Source of the DNA: Hyphomicrobiales bacterium
GTDB lineage: Bacteria; Pseudomonadota; Alphaproteobacteria; Rhizobiales; Xanthobacteraceae
Length of the DNA: 64,000 bases
NCBI GenBank assembly: GCA_017305715.1
Contig: JAFKKG010000025.1
Span: 90,392-154,391 of the forward strand
Direction: 5' to 3'
This document shows, in pieces, positions 30,220-39,713 of the stretch (its first letter is position 1; each line of letters starts with the position of its first letter). The notes beneath the pieces were generated by a model that worked only from the letters and a program-made list of their open reading frames with translations, was not told where the DNA came from and searched no databases. The translations under genes were made by a program, and so were the position numbers.

Positions 30220-31559
30220 GCCCGAAGCAGACACGCGAAGCTGCCAACCTGTTTGCCGCGGCAGGGATGGAGCAGGACGCGCCGCGTCCGCTGCCCGACC
30301 GGTTGCGTCCGCAGTCGCTCGGCGACGTCGTCGGCCAGGATCACATCCTCGGCCCCGACGGCGCGCTGACGCGGATGCTGGAGACGCGCACGCTGGGTTC
30401 GCTGGTGTTCTGGGGGCCGCCCGGCACCGGCAAGACCACGGTGGCGCGGCTGTTGGCTGACGCCACCGAACTGCATTTCGAGCAGATTTCCGCGGTATTT
30501 TCCGGCGTCGCCGATCTGAAAAAAGTGTTCGACGCCGCACGGGCCCGCCGCGAAATGGGCAAGGGCACGCTGCTGTTCGTCGACGAGGTGCATCGCTTCA
30601 ACCGCGCGCAGCAGGATTCGTTTCTGCCCGTGATGGAAGACGGCACGGTGGTGCTGGTCGGCGCCACCACGGAAAATCCCTCGTTCGAACTCAATGCGGC
30701 GCTGTTGTCGCGGGCGCGCGTGCTGGTGTTTCATTCGCTCGATCCGGCCGCGGTGGAAAAGCTCTATGCCCATGCCGAAAAGATCGAAGGCAAAAAGCTG
30801 CCGCTCGACGCGGAGGCCCGCGCCGTGCTGGTGCGGATGGCCGATGGCGACGGCCGCGCCGCGCTGACATTGGCCGAAGAGGTCTGGCGCGCCGCACGCA
30901 AGGGCGAAGTGTTCGACGCCGCGCAGTTGCAGGATATCCTGCAGCGCCGTGCGCCGATCTACGACAAATCCGCCGACGGTCATTACAATCTGATCTCGGC
31001 GCTGCATAAGGCGGTGCGCGGCTCCGATCCGGATGCGGCGCTGTACTACCTCGCGCGCATGATGGACGCCGGCGAAGACCCGCTGTTCCTGGCGCGCCGC
31101 GTGGTGCGCATGGCGGTCGAGGACATCGGCCTGGCCGATCCGCAGGCGCTCGTCATCTGCAACGCGGCCAAGGACGCCTATGATTTCCTCGGCCATCCCG
31201 AAGGGGAACTGGCCATCGCGCAGGCCGTGATCTATCTCGCCACCGCGCCGAAATCCAACGCCGCCTACAAGGCCTTCGGTGCTGCGATGCGCACGGCAAA
31301 GGAGGGTGGTTCGCTGCTGCCGCCAAAGCACATTCTGAATTCGCCGACCAGGCTGATGAAGTCCGAAGGTTATGGCTCCGGCTACCAATACGATCACGAC
31401 GCGCCCGATGCGTTTTCGGGCCAGGACTATTTCCCGGAAGCGCTCGGACGCCAGACTTTTTACGACCCGCCGGACCGCGGCTTTGAGCGCGAAATCCGCA
31501 AGCGGCTGGATTACTGGGCGAAGCTGCGGCGCGAGCGCGGTGGAGGAAGTGCTGAATGA
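30216..31559 (+). CDS. rarA: Replication-associated recombination protein RarA (MgsA-like AAA+ ATPase)
   Basis: 447 residues. It has an AAA+ domain with Walker A GPPGTGKTT (67-75) and Walker B FVDEVHRFN (121-129), then the MgsA C-terminal region with PRIYDKSADGHYN-like (here APIYDKSADGHYN), ALYYLARMMDAGEDPLFLARR and a final YQYDHDAPDAFSGQDYFPE. RarA acts at stalled replication forks with SSB and RecA. It overlaps the HtrA gene at its start and the TPR gene at its end (both ATGA), so it is the middle gene of a coupled three-gene unit. Confidence 0.95.
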   Translation: MSPKQTREAANLFAAAGMEQDAPRPLPDRLRPQSLGDVVGQDHILGPDGALTRMLETRTLGSLVFWGPPGTGKTTVARLLADATELHFEQISAVFSGVADLKKVFDAARARREMGKGTLLFVDEVHRFNRAQQDSFLPVMEDGTVVLVGATTENPSFELNAALLSRARVLVFHSLDPAAVEKLYAHAEKIEGKKLPLDAEARAVLVRMADGDGRAALTLAEEVWRAARKGEVFDAAQLQDILQRRAPIYDKSADGHYNLISALHKAVRGSDPDAALYYLARMMDAGEDPLFLARRVVRMAVEDIGLADPQALVICNAAKDAYDFLGHPEGELAIAQAVIYLATAPKSNAAYKAFGAAMRTAKEGGSLLPPKHILNSPTRLMKSEGYGSGYQYDHDAPDAFSGQDYFPEALGRQTFYDPPDRGFEREIRKRLDYWAKLRRERGGGSAE

Positions 31560-32275
31560 TGAGTCGTGGTCGCTTGTTTTCTTTTGCGCCGGCAGTGTGG
31601 GCATTCGCGTTTCTGGCCGTGGGATTTGTACGCCCCGCCATGGCGGACACCGTCGAAATTGCGCCCGGCGTGCAAGTGACGAAGCGCACTTACCCCGTGC
31701 CCAGCAAGGAACAGCCGTTCTTCGGTTTCGCGGACAAGACCGCCGCGCAACGCGAAGAGGACGACAAGTTCGTAAAAGCCCTGGTGCAGGCGGCCGGGAC
31801 GCGCGAAAAGGCCCTGGACGAGGTGGTCAAGCGTGGCTGGCGCGCGCTCGGATCGGGCAAGTATCCCGAAGCTGCACTCAGATTCAACCAGGCGTACCTC
31901 GTGGCTCCCGAACAGAGCGTCGTCTATCACGGCCTGGCGGCGATCGCCCAAATCCGCTTCAATGACCTCGACTATGCCGAAGAGCTGTTCCGGATTGCGG
32001 GCAAGCAACCCAATCCGTTGAAGATGCTGAACGCGGATTATGGCCGCGTGCTTCTGGTCGCCAAGCGGCCAAAAGACGCGCAGCCGGTGCTAGAGCAGGC
32101 GGTCAAGGACACGCCGGACTTTGGCGACGCCTGGGTCAATCTCGCCCATGCCCGCCTGCAGAATGGCGACCGCGAAGCCGCCTGCGCCGCAGCGAACGAG
32201 GCGATGAAGCAGCGCCCGTCCAGCAATGCGAGCGTCGATCTCGTCCGATTGAGGAACGACGCGCAGTGCAAGTGA
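31556..32275 (+). CDS. Secreted TPR-repeat protein (copy 1 of a pair)
   Basis: 239 residues, signal peptide ending near AMA-D (residue 30). The mature part begins with VEIAPGVQVTKRTYPVPSKEQPFFGFADKT and is followed by TPR-like helical repeats (ALGSGKYPEAALRFNQAYLVAP, AEELFRIAGKQP, AQPVLEQAVKDTPDFGDAWVNLAHARLQNGD). TPRs mediate protein contacts; a periplasmic location is expected. It overlaps the rarA stop by 4 nt. The protein at 33365-34069 has the same layout and clearly shared sequence, with an esterase gene between the two. Confidence 0.75.
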   Translation: MMSRGRLFSFAPAVWAFAFLAVGFVRPAMADTVEIAPGVQVTKRTYPVPSKEQPFFGFADKTAAQREEDDKFVKALVQAAGTREKALDEVVKRGWRALGSGKYPEAALRFNQAYLVAPEQSVVYHGLAAIAQIRFNDLDYAEELFRIAGKQPNPLKMLNADYGRVLLVAKRPKDAQPVLEQAVKDTPDFGDAWVNLAHARLQNGDREAACAAANEAMKQRPSSNASVDLVRLRNDAQCK

Positions 32276-32281
32276 AGGCAG

Positions 32282-33232
32282 CTACTTCCCCGTCTTCACG
32301 AACTCTATAATCTCATCGGTCAGCCGTGTATCCGACGTGTTGATCGCATACACTTCCGAGATGTGACTGTGCTGCGGCAGCATAAAGGTGCGCGCGCAGC
32401 CGATGGCGCGTTTGCAGGCGGCCTGTTTCAGCAGCTCGTATTGCTCGACGAAGCGGGGTGGATCGAGTTCGGCGGCGGTGACCATCAGCGGGATTTTGGT
32501 CTCCAGCAGGCCTTGCAGCGAAGATCGCTCGCGGTAGCGCGAGGGGTCCGAACCGAAATAGGTGATCTCGGCATCGCCAACCGGCGAAGCCGTGAGATCA
32601 TAGAGGCCCGAGACCATGATCGCGCCGGCAAGTCCGCCGCCTTTCACTTTGTGCAGCTCGGGATGCGAGACGTAGTTGGCGACATGCACCGCGCCGGCGG
32701 ATTGCCCCATCAGGAAAATTTTTGAGGGATCGCCGCCGCGCTCGCCGATCTTCTCTGTGACCCATTGCACAACAGAGGCGAGATCTTCGGCGCCGGCGGG
32801 ATAGGGGAATTGCGGCGCCAGCCGGTAGGTGGCGTTGACGCCGACAAAACCGCTCTTCACCGCCCACAGCATGATGTTGTCGTAGAACGGGCTGCCGGGG
32901 TTGCGCTTGTTGCCGGCGACAAAACCACCGCCGTGGATGAAGATCAGCACCGGCCTGGCCGCTGAATTGGTCTCCGGCGTGAAGACGTCGAGCAGATGGC
33001 GTTCGGCGGTGCCGTATTTGACATCGCGTTCGATCTTGACGCCCTGATACGGTTCCTTCTGCTGCATCGGCGCATAGAGCGCGGCGGTCTTGGGCACCTC
33101 GATGACGCGCCCCAGTTCAAGGAGCTTCCATGCCAGATCTTCGGACATCGGCGGCTGCTGCGCGGACGCCGTGCCCGCCATCGCCGCAATCACGGCCAAG
33201 AAGGCGTTGAAGGCCCATATCGTTGGTTTCAT
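32282..33232 (-). CDS. Secreted alpha/beta-hydrolase (carboxylesterase/lipase-like)
   Basis: 316 residues from ATG at 33232 (MKPTIWAFNAF), chosen because it begins a signal peptide (to about ASA-Q) and has AGGGA upstream; a longer in-frame start at 33289 is less likely. The oxyanion motif HGGGFVAGN and nucleophile elbow GQSAGA, with a late PQHSHISEVY histidine region, are those of the hormone-sensitive-lipase/BD-FAE group of serine esterases. It sits on the opposite strand between the twin TPR genes. The ester substrate is unknown. Confidence 0.85.
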   Translation of the reverse strand: MKPTIWAFNAFLAVIAAMAGTASAQQPPMSEDLAWKLLELGRVIEVPKTAALYAPMQQKEPYQGVKIERDVKYGTAERHLLDVFTPETNSAARPVLIFIHGGGFVAGNKRNPGSPFYDNIMLWAVKSGFVGVNATYRLAPQFPYPAGAEDLASVVQWVTEKIGERGGDPSKIFLMGQSAGAVHVANYVSHPELHKVKGGGLAGAIMVSGLYDLTASPVGDAEITYFGSDPSRYRERSSLQGLLETKIPLMVTAAELDPPRFVEQYELLKQAACKRAIGCARTFMLPQHSHISEVYAINTSDTRLTDEIIEFVKTGK

Positions 33233-33364
33233 CCCCGTATCCCTGCTTGCTTCTTGCCGCGTTCGATCCAGCATGGCCGATCTCGACACGAATTCATACC
33301 GATTTAACCAAGACGCTTCGCCGCATTTGCGCTAGGGAATCCGCGTGCGGAGCCCGAAGACACC

Positions 33365-34069
33365 TTGAACCGTCGCCTCGTTGCACTGGCTGCATTCGTC
33401 GTCCTTCTTGGACTGCCGCTCGCCGCGGCGGCCGAGACCGTGGAGGTCGCGCCGGGCGTCATCGTAACAAAGAAAACCTATGGAGGGCCGGACAGCGAAG
33501 CGCCGTTTTATGGCTTTGCGGAGAAATCCCCGATTCTTCGTCAGACCGACGACATCTTCATTTCGATGGCCCTGCAAGTCTATGGCTCGCGCGCGAAAGC
33601 GTTTGAGCACCTGGCCGCGCGCGGCTGGGAGGCGCTCGCGGCGGATGATTTCAAGCAGGCGGGCACAAGCTTCAATCAGGCCGCGCTGTTTGCGCCCGCA
33701 CAGAGCCAGATCTTTCACGGCTTTGCCGTCATCGCCTACACCTGCTTCAACGATCCGCAATTCGCGGACGAATTGTTCAAGGTTGCGTTGAAACAGCCGG
33801 GCGCGCGGGCCACGCTCAAGGCCGATTACGGCCATATGCTGCTGGCCGCCAACCGGCCCGGGGACGCCGAACCCGTCCTGGAACAGGCCATCAGGGACAC
33901 GCCGGAAGCGGGCGATACCTGGACGAATCTGGGCCTCGCGCGCCTGCGCAACGGTAATCCGGCCGGCGCCTGCCTTGCTGCCGACCAGGCCGACAAGCTG
34001 CCACACGCGACCCACGCCCACACCAGCATCAGGTGGATTTGGCGCGAGGCCAAATGCAGCGGGCATTGA
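33365..34069 (+). CDS. Secreted TPR-repeat protein (copy 2 of a pair)
   Basis: 234 residues with a TTG start at 33365 and a signal peptide ending near AAA-E. The sequence VEVAPGVIVTKKTYGGPDSEAPFYGFAEKS parallels copy 1 (VEIAPGVQVTKRTY..., PFFGFADKT), as do the repeats (FKQAGTSFNQAALFAP, AEPVLEQAIRDTPEAGDTWTNLGLARLRNGN). Both end in a cysteine-containing tail (EAKC here, DAQC in copy 1). The duplicates flank the minus-strand esterase gene. No function is known from sequence beyond protein-protein contact. Confidence 0.72.
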   Translation: MNRRLVALAAFVVLLGLPLAAAAETVEVAPGVIVTKKTYGGPDSEAPFYGFAEKSPILRQTDDIFISMALQVYGSRAKAFEHLAARGWEALAADDFKQAGTSFNQAALFAPAQSQIFHGFAVIAYTCFNDPQFADELFKVALKQPGARATLKADYGHMLLAANRPGDAEPVLEQAIRDTPEAGDTWTNLGLARLRNGNPAGACLAADQADKLPHATHAHTSIRWIWREAKCSGH

Positions 34070-34168
34070 GGCCGGACTGGCCGAATACCCGCCAAACAGG
34101 CTGATTAAACCGTGACGATTCGCTGCATTTGGGCTACCTGAGGGCCTCATCCGGAGCCGCCAGCCATC

Positions 34169-35362
34169 ATGAGCCGTCGCGTCAAAAAACCTCTCCGCCC
34201 GGCGGGCGACCGTCCCAAGGGCGCGCGTCCCTATCGGGGTTCGAAAGCCGAGCGGCCAGCCCATCGTCCGGGCGGCAAGCCGCCGGCGCGCTTTGCGGCC
34301 GCGGCGCCCCGCGCCCCGAAGCCGTTCGTTCCCGAGCCGGAGAAGGTTGTCGCCGAGGCGCCACCACTGCCGACCAAGGTCCAGACGGTCGTGGTGACCG
34401 CCGACGAGAACAACATGCGCGTCGACCGTTTTCTGGAGGCGCGTTTCCCCGGCCTGTCATTCTCCCATATCCAGCGCATCGTTCGCAAAGGCGAACTGCG
34501 CGTCAACGGCAAGCGCGCCGACAGCAAGGACCGGATCGAGGAGGGGCAGAGCATCCGCATTCCGCCGCTGAAGCTCGATACGCCGAAGGTTGGCGGCCAG
34601 CTCTCGGAAGCTGCGACCAAGACGTTGCAGGCGCTCAAGGACATGATCCTTTATGAGGACGCCGACGTCATGGTGCTGAACAAGCCGGCGGGCCTCGCCG
34701 TGCAGGGCGGTTCCGGCATCACGCGCAATGTCGATGACATGCTGGAAGTGATGCGCGACGCCAAGGGACAAAAACCGCGTCTGGTGCACCGGCTGGATCG
34801 CGAAACGTCAGGCTGTCTCCTGATCGCGAAAACCCGCTTTGCGGCCACCGCGCTGACCGGCTCGTTCCGCCATCGCTCGGCGCGAAAAATCTACTGGGCG
34901 CTGGTGGCGGGCGTGCCGAAGCCGAAGCAGGGCCGTATCTCGACGTATCTCGCCAAGGAAGAGAGCGAGGACGACACCATCATGCGGATCGCCAAGCATG
35001 GCGACGAAGGCGCCAGCCACGCCGTGACGTATTATGCGGTCGTCGAAACGTCGGCGCAAAAACTCGCCTGGGTGTCGCTGAAGCCGGTCACCGGGCGTAC
35101 CCATCAATTGCGTGCGCATATGGCCCATATCGATCACGCCATCGTCGGCGATCCCAAATATTTCAACAAGGAGAACTGGGACCTGCCGGGCGGCCTGCAA
35201 AACCGCCTGCATCTCCTGGCGCGCCGGATCGTGATCCCGCATCCGCGCGGCGGCGTGATCGATGCGACCGCGCCCTTGCCGCCGCATATGCTGCAATCCT
35301 GGAACCTGCTCGCGCTGGAAGCCGACCGGTTCGACCCGATCGAGAACGCGCCGGAGGAGTGA
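34169..35362 (+). CDS. RluC/RluA-family 23S rRNA pseudouridine synthase
   Basis: 397 residues. A basic, Pro/Arg-rich extension (1-75) is followed by an S4 RNA-binding domain (about 80-130: MRVDRFLEARFPGLSFSHIQRIVRKGELRVNG) and the catalytic domain with HRLDRETSGCLL, where Asp210 is the nucleophile. VTGRTHQLRAHMAHIDHAIVGDPKY is also diagnostic. It converts specific uridines of large-subunit rRNA to pseudouridine. The S4 domain favours the RluC/RluD type over RluA. The exact target sites cannot be read from sequence. Confidence 0.92.
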   Translation: MSRRVKKPLRPAGDRPKGARPYRGSKAERPAHRPGGKPPARFAAAAPRAPKPFVPEPEKVVAEAPPLPTKVQTVVVTADENNMRVDRFLEARFPGLSFSHIQRIVRKGELRVNGKRADSKDRIEEGQSIRIPPLKLDTPKVGGQLSEAATKTLQALKDMILYEDADVMVLNKPAGLAVQGGSGITRNVDDMLEVMRDAKGQKPRLVHRLDRETSGCLLIAKTRFAATALTGSFRHRSARKIYWALVAGVPKPKQGRISTYLAKEESEDDTIMRIAKHGDEGASHAVTYYAVVETSAQKLAWVSLKPVTGRTHQLRAHMAHIDHAIVGDPKYFNKENWDLPGGLQNRLHLLARRIVIPHPRGGVIDATAPLPPHMLQSWNLLALEADRFDPIENAPEE

Positions 35363-35481
35363 GCCGGGTGGCTTGACCCATCGGCGACGCCTTCGATTTT
35401 CGCGGGAAGCGCAACAACGATCAAATCGCGGGCGAGCCAGCCGGATATGATTGTTTTGGCATGCACTCAAAGGATCATGGA

Positions 35482-36696
35482 ATGATCGGCAAACCGCTCC
35501 GCGCTGCGCTTTTCTGCTTCCTGCTGGCCTTCAGCGCCGCCGCCAATGCGCAAACCCTCGCCCTCGTGGGTGGCCGCGTCTACGCATCGCCGGATGCCGC
35601 GCCGCTTGCGGACGCGGTGGTCGTCGCGACGGATGGCATCGTCACCGCCATCGGCAGCCGCAGCGAGGTGCAAATCCCACCGGGCGCACGCGTGATCGAT
35701 TGCAGCGGCAAGACCGTCGTTGCCGGCTTCTGGAACAGTCACGTCCATTTCACACAGGCGGCCTGGAAGAACGCCGCCGGTGCGCCGGCCGCCGCGCTCG
35801 AAGAATCGATGCGGGAGATGCTCACCAAATGGGGTTTCACCACGGTGTGGGATCTCGGCTCCGATCCGGGCGAATCGCTTCCGCTGCGCGGCCGCATCAA
35901 CGCGGGTGAAGTCGCAGGCCCCACGATCTTGCTGGCCGGAAATATGTATCCCGAGGGCGGCCATCCCATCTATGTGCCCCGTGAAGTACAGCTTCCCGAA
36001 GTGGCGACACCGGAGGAATCCGCAAAGTGGGCGCGCGATTTTCTCGCCATGGGCCACAACGGCATCAAGCTGTTTACCGGCGCATTCATGGGCGACAAGC
36101 CCGTCGTGAACATGGACACCGCGGTCGCCAAGGGCGCTGTCGATGTCGCCCACGCGCAAGGCAAACCGGTATTCGCCCATCCGCAGAACAGGACCGGCGT
36201 CGAAACCGTGATCGCCGCCGGCGTGGACGTGATGGCGCACACCGTTCCCAGCCAACCCGACGGTTACACGGGCGAGCAGCTCGCGCGGTTCAAAGCCCAG
36301 GGAATTGCGCTAACGCCGACATTGTCGCTGTTCACGACCGTCGTTCTCGACCCCGCCGTTACGGCCCGGATCGTCGCGGCCACGGTCAATCAGCTCAAGC
36401 AGTTTTCGGATAATGGCGGCGTCGTGCTGTTCGGGACCGACGTCGGTTTTATCAAGCTCTATGACACCACGCTCGAATACGAATTGATGCATCGCGCGCT
36501 CAGCGAACGTCAGGTGCTAGCTACCCTCACCACAAATCCCGCCTCGTACTTCAAGGCGGCCAGGAAGGGCCGGATCGAGAAAGGATACGACGCCGACTTT
36601 GCGGTTCTTGACGGCGACCCCATCACGGATGTCCGCAACCTGGCCAAGGTCGCCTACACCATCCGTGCAGGCAGGGTGATCTATCAAAAACCCTAA
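35482..36696 (+). CDS. Secreted amidohydrolase-family protein
   Basis: 404 residues from ATG at 35482 (MIGKPLRAALFC), preceded by AAAGGA; an ATG at 35461 adds seven residues. The signal peptide ends near ANA-Q. The metal-dependent amidohydrolase pattern is visible: GKTVVAGFWNSHVHF (HxH metal site), a carboxylated-Lys candidate in GHNGIKLFTG, HPQNR, and GTDVGF with the last metal Asp. The end (DADFAVLDGDPITDVRNLAKVAYTIRAGRVIY) is the composite beta domain of imidazolonepropionase/prolidase-like members. The substrate is unknown; hydrolysis of a cyclic amide or a peptide in the periplasm is likely. Confidence 0.85.
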   Translation: MIGKPLRAALFCFLLAFSAAANAQTLALVGGRVYASPDAAPLADAVVVATDGIVTAIGSRSEVQIPPGARVIDCSGKTVVAGFWNSHVHFTQAAWKNAAGAPAAALEESMREMLTKWGFTTVWDLGSDPGESLPLRGRINAGEVAGPTILLAGNMYPEGGHPIYVPREVQLPEVATPEESAKWARDFLAMGHNGIKLFTGAFMGDKPVVNMDTAVAKGAVDVAHAQGKPVFAHPQNRTGVETVIAAGVDVMAHTVPSQPDGYTGEQLARFKAQGIALTPTLSLFTTVVLDPAVTARIVAATVNQLKQFSDNGGVVLFGTDVGFIKLYDTTLEYELMHRALSERQVLATLTTNPASYFKAARKGRIEKGYDADFAVLDGDPITDVRNLAKVAYTIRAGRVIYQKP

Positions 36697-36697
36697 G

Positions 36698-37144
36698 CTA
36701 GCGCTTGAACTGCGCGAGAAACAGCCGCAGTGAATCGTGCGGGCTTTCGACGTCCGATATGACCCAGCCGTCCGGTCCCTTGACGGCGATGAAGTTCAGC
36801 ATCACGGCCTTGCCGTTATTGTCGAAGCTGGCGGTGACATAGGTCTTGTCGAATTCGGTGCGCAGGATCCTGGTCGTGACCGGTCCGATTTTCCAGGTCG
36901 GGCTCTGCACCATGAAGTCGTAGGGCGCCTCACGCGGGGCAATCCATGCACTGCGCAAATTCCGGTCGAAGAACTGTTCCGCGATCTCGGCGCTGCGCGG
37001 CAACCCCTTGGAGAGATCCGCAGAGCCCTTGCCGTAATAGGCGTAGACGTTGCGGACCAGCGATTCCGGCGTGCGGAACCCGGCTTGCGCGGGCAGGGCG
37101 GCGAGCGTCGCCATCGAAAGCAGGATCGCGACAAGGAATTTCAC
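36698..37144 (-). CDS. Secreted protein of unknown function (DUF3828-like)
   Basis: 148 residues with a clear signal peptide (cleavage near AQA-G, residue 22). The mature part has an N-terminal helix (TPESLVRNVYAYYG) and a beta-rich end (TYVTASFDNNGKAVMLNFIAVKGPDGWVISDV), a layout that recalls DUF3828/NTF2-like secreted proteins. It is convergent with the amidohydrolase, with stops 2 nt apart. The family assignment is tentative. Confidence 0.65.
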   Translation of the reverse strand: MKFLVAILLSMATLAALPAQAGFRTPESLVRNVYAYYGKGSADLSKGLPRSAEIAEQFFDRNLRSAWIAPREAPYDFMVQSPTWKIGPVTTRILRTEFDKTYVTASFDNNGKAVMLNFIAVKGPDGWVISDVESPHDSLRLFLAQFKR

Positions 37145-37287
37145 GGAATCTCGGGCCTCATTTTGGTTTCAACGGGCCTATTTTGACGGCAAATGAACCC
37201 GAACGAAAGCCTTGCGCGGGGCGCGAATCGAAGCGTTTTCTGGCTTGAACCGGTGTCCATTTCACCGAAAAACGCTATAAGGCGCCC

Positions 37288-38070
37288 ATGCGTGAATTAT
37301 TCGACGAAGTCGCCGGCCAGTCTCCGTTCGATCCCGAGGAGGCGGTGCGGCGCGCGACGCGCGTGCCACAGCGCAAGCGCTTTTACGCCAGTGCCGGCGT
37401 CGGCGAGGCCGATGGCGGCTTTACCGTCACGCTCGACGGCAAGCCGATCCGCACGCCCTCCGGCCGTCATGTCGTCGCCCCCAATCACGAGATCGCAAAC
37501 GCGATCGCAGCGGAGTGGAACGCGCAAGTCGAGACCATCAACCCGCTCACCATGCCGCTGACGCGCTTTGCCAACAGCGTCGGCGAAGGGGTCGTCGATC
37601 GGGTCGACGCCGTCGCCGATGACGTCGAAAAATATCTCGGCACTGATTTGCTGTTCTATCGCGCCGGTCATCCCGAGGCGCTGGTGGCCAGGGAAGCCGC
37701 GCATTGGGACCCCGTGGTGTTCTGGGCCGCCAACGAACTCGGCGCCCATTTCATGCTGGCCGAGGGCATCGTGCATGTGGCCCAGCCGCAATCGGCGATC
37801 AAGGCCGCGCGCGGCGCCTTTCCCTCGGATGCCTGGTCGATCGCGGCGCTGCATGTCGTGACGACGCTGACCGGCTCGGCGCTGCTGGCGCTGGCGCTCT
37901 ACCACGGCGTCCGCACCGCCGACGAGGTCTGGGCCGCCGCCAATGTCGACGAGGACTGGAACATCGAAAAATGGGGCCTCGACGAGGAAGTCGCGGCCCG
38001 CAGGGCCGCCCGGCTGGTCGATTTCACCGCGGCGGTGACCATTCTGAAGGCGTTGAAGCCTTCGAAATAA
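37288..38070 (+). CDS. ATP12-family F1-ATPase assembly chaperone
   Basis: 260 residues. The block FTVTLDGKPIRTPSGRHVVAPNHEIANAIAAEWNAQ and MPLTRFANSVGEGV are the hallmark of ATP12 (PF07542). The chaperone binds the F1 alpha subunit during ATP synthase assembly in mitochondria and alphaproteobacteria. Its presence supports an alphaproteobacterial source. It stands alone here, between a convergent hypothetical gene and the FliK-like gene. Confidence 0.92.
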   Translation: MRELFDEVAGQSPFDPEEAVRRATRVPQRKRFYASAGVGEADGGFTVTLDGKPIRTPSGRHVVAPNHEIANAIAAEWNAQVETINPLTMPLTRFANSVGEGVVDRVDAVADDVEKYLGTDLLFYRAGHPEALVAREAAHWDPVVFWAANELGAHFMLAEGIVHVAQPQSAIKAARGAFPSDAWSIAALHVVTTLTGSALLALALYHGVRTADEVWAAANVDEDWNIEKWGLDEEVAARRAARLVDFTAAVTILKALKPSK

Positions 38071-38135
38071 GGGTCGGTTAACGAGAGGTTTACGACGCCG
38101 GGGTAGCCTGATGACCTCAAGGCGAGACCCCGACC

Positions 38136-39713
38136 ATGGCGATCTCTATCAATCCTGTGCTTCCGGTGCTGGCCGCCAAAGAGGCGGGCGGCGTTGCGCC
38201 CGAGCTCACGCTTCAGCCCGGCAGCGTGGTCAATGCGCAGGTCTTGAAAGTTCTCGACGCCAATCTGGTGCGGATCGCAATCGCGGCGCTGTCCATCGAT
38301 GTGCTCACGGAAATTCCGCTGCAGGCGGGGCAGTCGCTGCAACTCGCGGTGTCGCAGACCAAGGACGGGATCCGGCTTGCGCTGGTCGGGCAGGGCGGCG
38401 ATTCCGGTGACGCCGTCACGCTGTCACCGCAGGCGCTGGTCGATGCCGCGGACAGCCGTCCGACGATCGTGGCACCTTCCAAAAACGTGCTGACGCCAGT
38501 GGAGCGCGCGGCCGTATCGGTCGCGGCGCAGAGTGCGGCGACCGAGCAGGAGAGTCTCGCGCCTCTGTTCGCCAATCTCGGTGCGGCGGCTTCATCCGGC
38601 AGCCTGCCGCCGAAATTGCAGCAGGCGATCGCGCAGGTGCTGGCGCAACAGACCAGTCTCGACCAGAATCTCGACGGCGGCGACATCAAGACGGCGTTCC
38701 AGAAATCCGGGATCTTCCTCGAGGCATCGCTGGCCGCTGGCTCCGTGCCGTCGTCCGGCGTACCCGATCTGAAGGCCGCGCTGATCGTGCTGCGCCAGAC
38801 GCTGCAATCGGCGCTCGGCGCGGATGGGACGGTGGCCGCCAAGGCGACGCCGGCACAGCCCGGCCTGCCGAATGCCACACCCGGCCTCGCGCCTTCCGCT
38901 GCTGCCGATCCCGACACCCACGAAATCCTGCTGCCGCAGGCGCGGCTGCCGGTCGCCGAAGACATCTTGCAACCGCGCGGCGGCCTGCAGGGTACGCTCG
39001 CTTCAGCACTCAATTCGGGACCGAGCGCAGGCGGCACGCTGAACCTGCTGCAGGAAGCGTTGCAGGAACTCGGCAATCCCGCCCGGGCCATCGCCACGCA
39101 TGCGGCGGCTCCCGGCGATGACGTCACCGTTCACACCAACACGCCGCCGCCGCCCTTCCGCGGCGCCGCGCCGACCGCGCAGCCCATTGCTTCGCCTTCG
39201 ATCGCGCCCGACGCACCGCTTGCCACGGCGGCGCATCATCTGCTCGACGATACCGACGCCGCGATCGCGCGCCAGACGCTGCTGCAGGTCGCCTCGCTGC
39301 CGGACCGCATCGATGTTACCGGGCCCAGGATCGACGCGATGACGCCGCGCTGGAATTTCGAAATTCCGTTCGTGACGCCACAGGGCACGGCGATGGCGCA
39401 GTTCGAGATTTCCCGTGACGGCACTGCTGCCGAAGCCGAGGCCGCCAAGCGGGTGTGGCGCGCGCGGTTTTCGCTCGATGTCGAGCCAACAGGGCCGATC
39501 CATGCGCTGGTGGCGCTGGTCGGGGAAAAGACCTCGGTGCGGATATGGGCGGAGCGGCCCGCGACCGCCGCCCAACTGCGCGCCGGTGCGTCGGACCTCA
39601 GTCAGGCGCTCGCCAGGGCCGAATTACAGCCCGGCGAGATCGTGATCCGCGACGGCGCGCCGCCGCAGGCCGCCCCCGCCAAAGCCGGGCATTTCCTGGA
39701 CCGCGCGCTATGA
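38136..39713 (+). CDS. FliK-like protein (flagellar hook-length-control C-terminal domain)
   Basis: 525 residues. The N-terminus is a beta-rich segment (LTLQPGSVVNAQVLKVLDANLVRIAI), and the middle (about 100-380) is Ala/Pro/Gln-rich and low in complexity, as in FliK secreted rulers. The end (about 400-525: WNFEIPFVTPQGTAMAQFEIS..., ARFSLDVEPTGPIHALVAL..., VRIWAE, LRAGASDLSQALARAELQPGEIVIRDG) matches the Flg_hook domain. It overlaps the FlhB-C-like gene by 4 nt. No flagellar gene lies nearby, so this is an orphan pair resembling Bacillus ylqG-ylqH. A role in flagellar length control is possible but unproven. Confidence 0.78.
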   Translation: MAISINPVLPVLAAKEAGGVAPELTLQPGSVVNAQVLKVLDANLVRIAIAALSIDVLTEIPLQAGQSLQLAVSQTKDGIRLALVGQGGDSGDAVTLSPQALVDAADSRPTIVAPSKNVLTPVERAAVSVAAQSAATEQESLAPLFANLGAAASSGSLPPKLQQAIAQVLAQQTSLDQNLDGGDIKTAFQKSGIFLEASLAAGSVPSSGVPDLKAALIVLRQTLQSALGADGTVAAKATPAQPGLPNATPGLAPSAAADPDTHEILLPQARLPVAEDILQPRGGLQGTLASALNSGPSAGGTLNLLQEALQELGNPARAIATHAAAPGDDVTVHTNTPPPPFRGAAPTAQPIASPSIAPDAPLATAAHHLLDDTDAAIARQTLLQVASLPDRIDVTGPRIDAMTPRWNFEIPFVTPQGTAMAQFEISRDGTAAEAEAAKRVWRARFSLDVEPTGPIHALVALVGEKTSVRIWAERPATAAQLRAGASDLSQALARAELQPGEIVIRDGAPPQAAPAKAGHFLDRAL

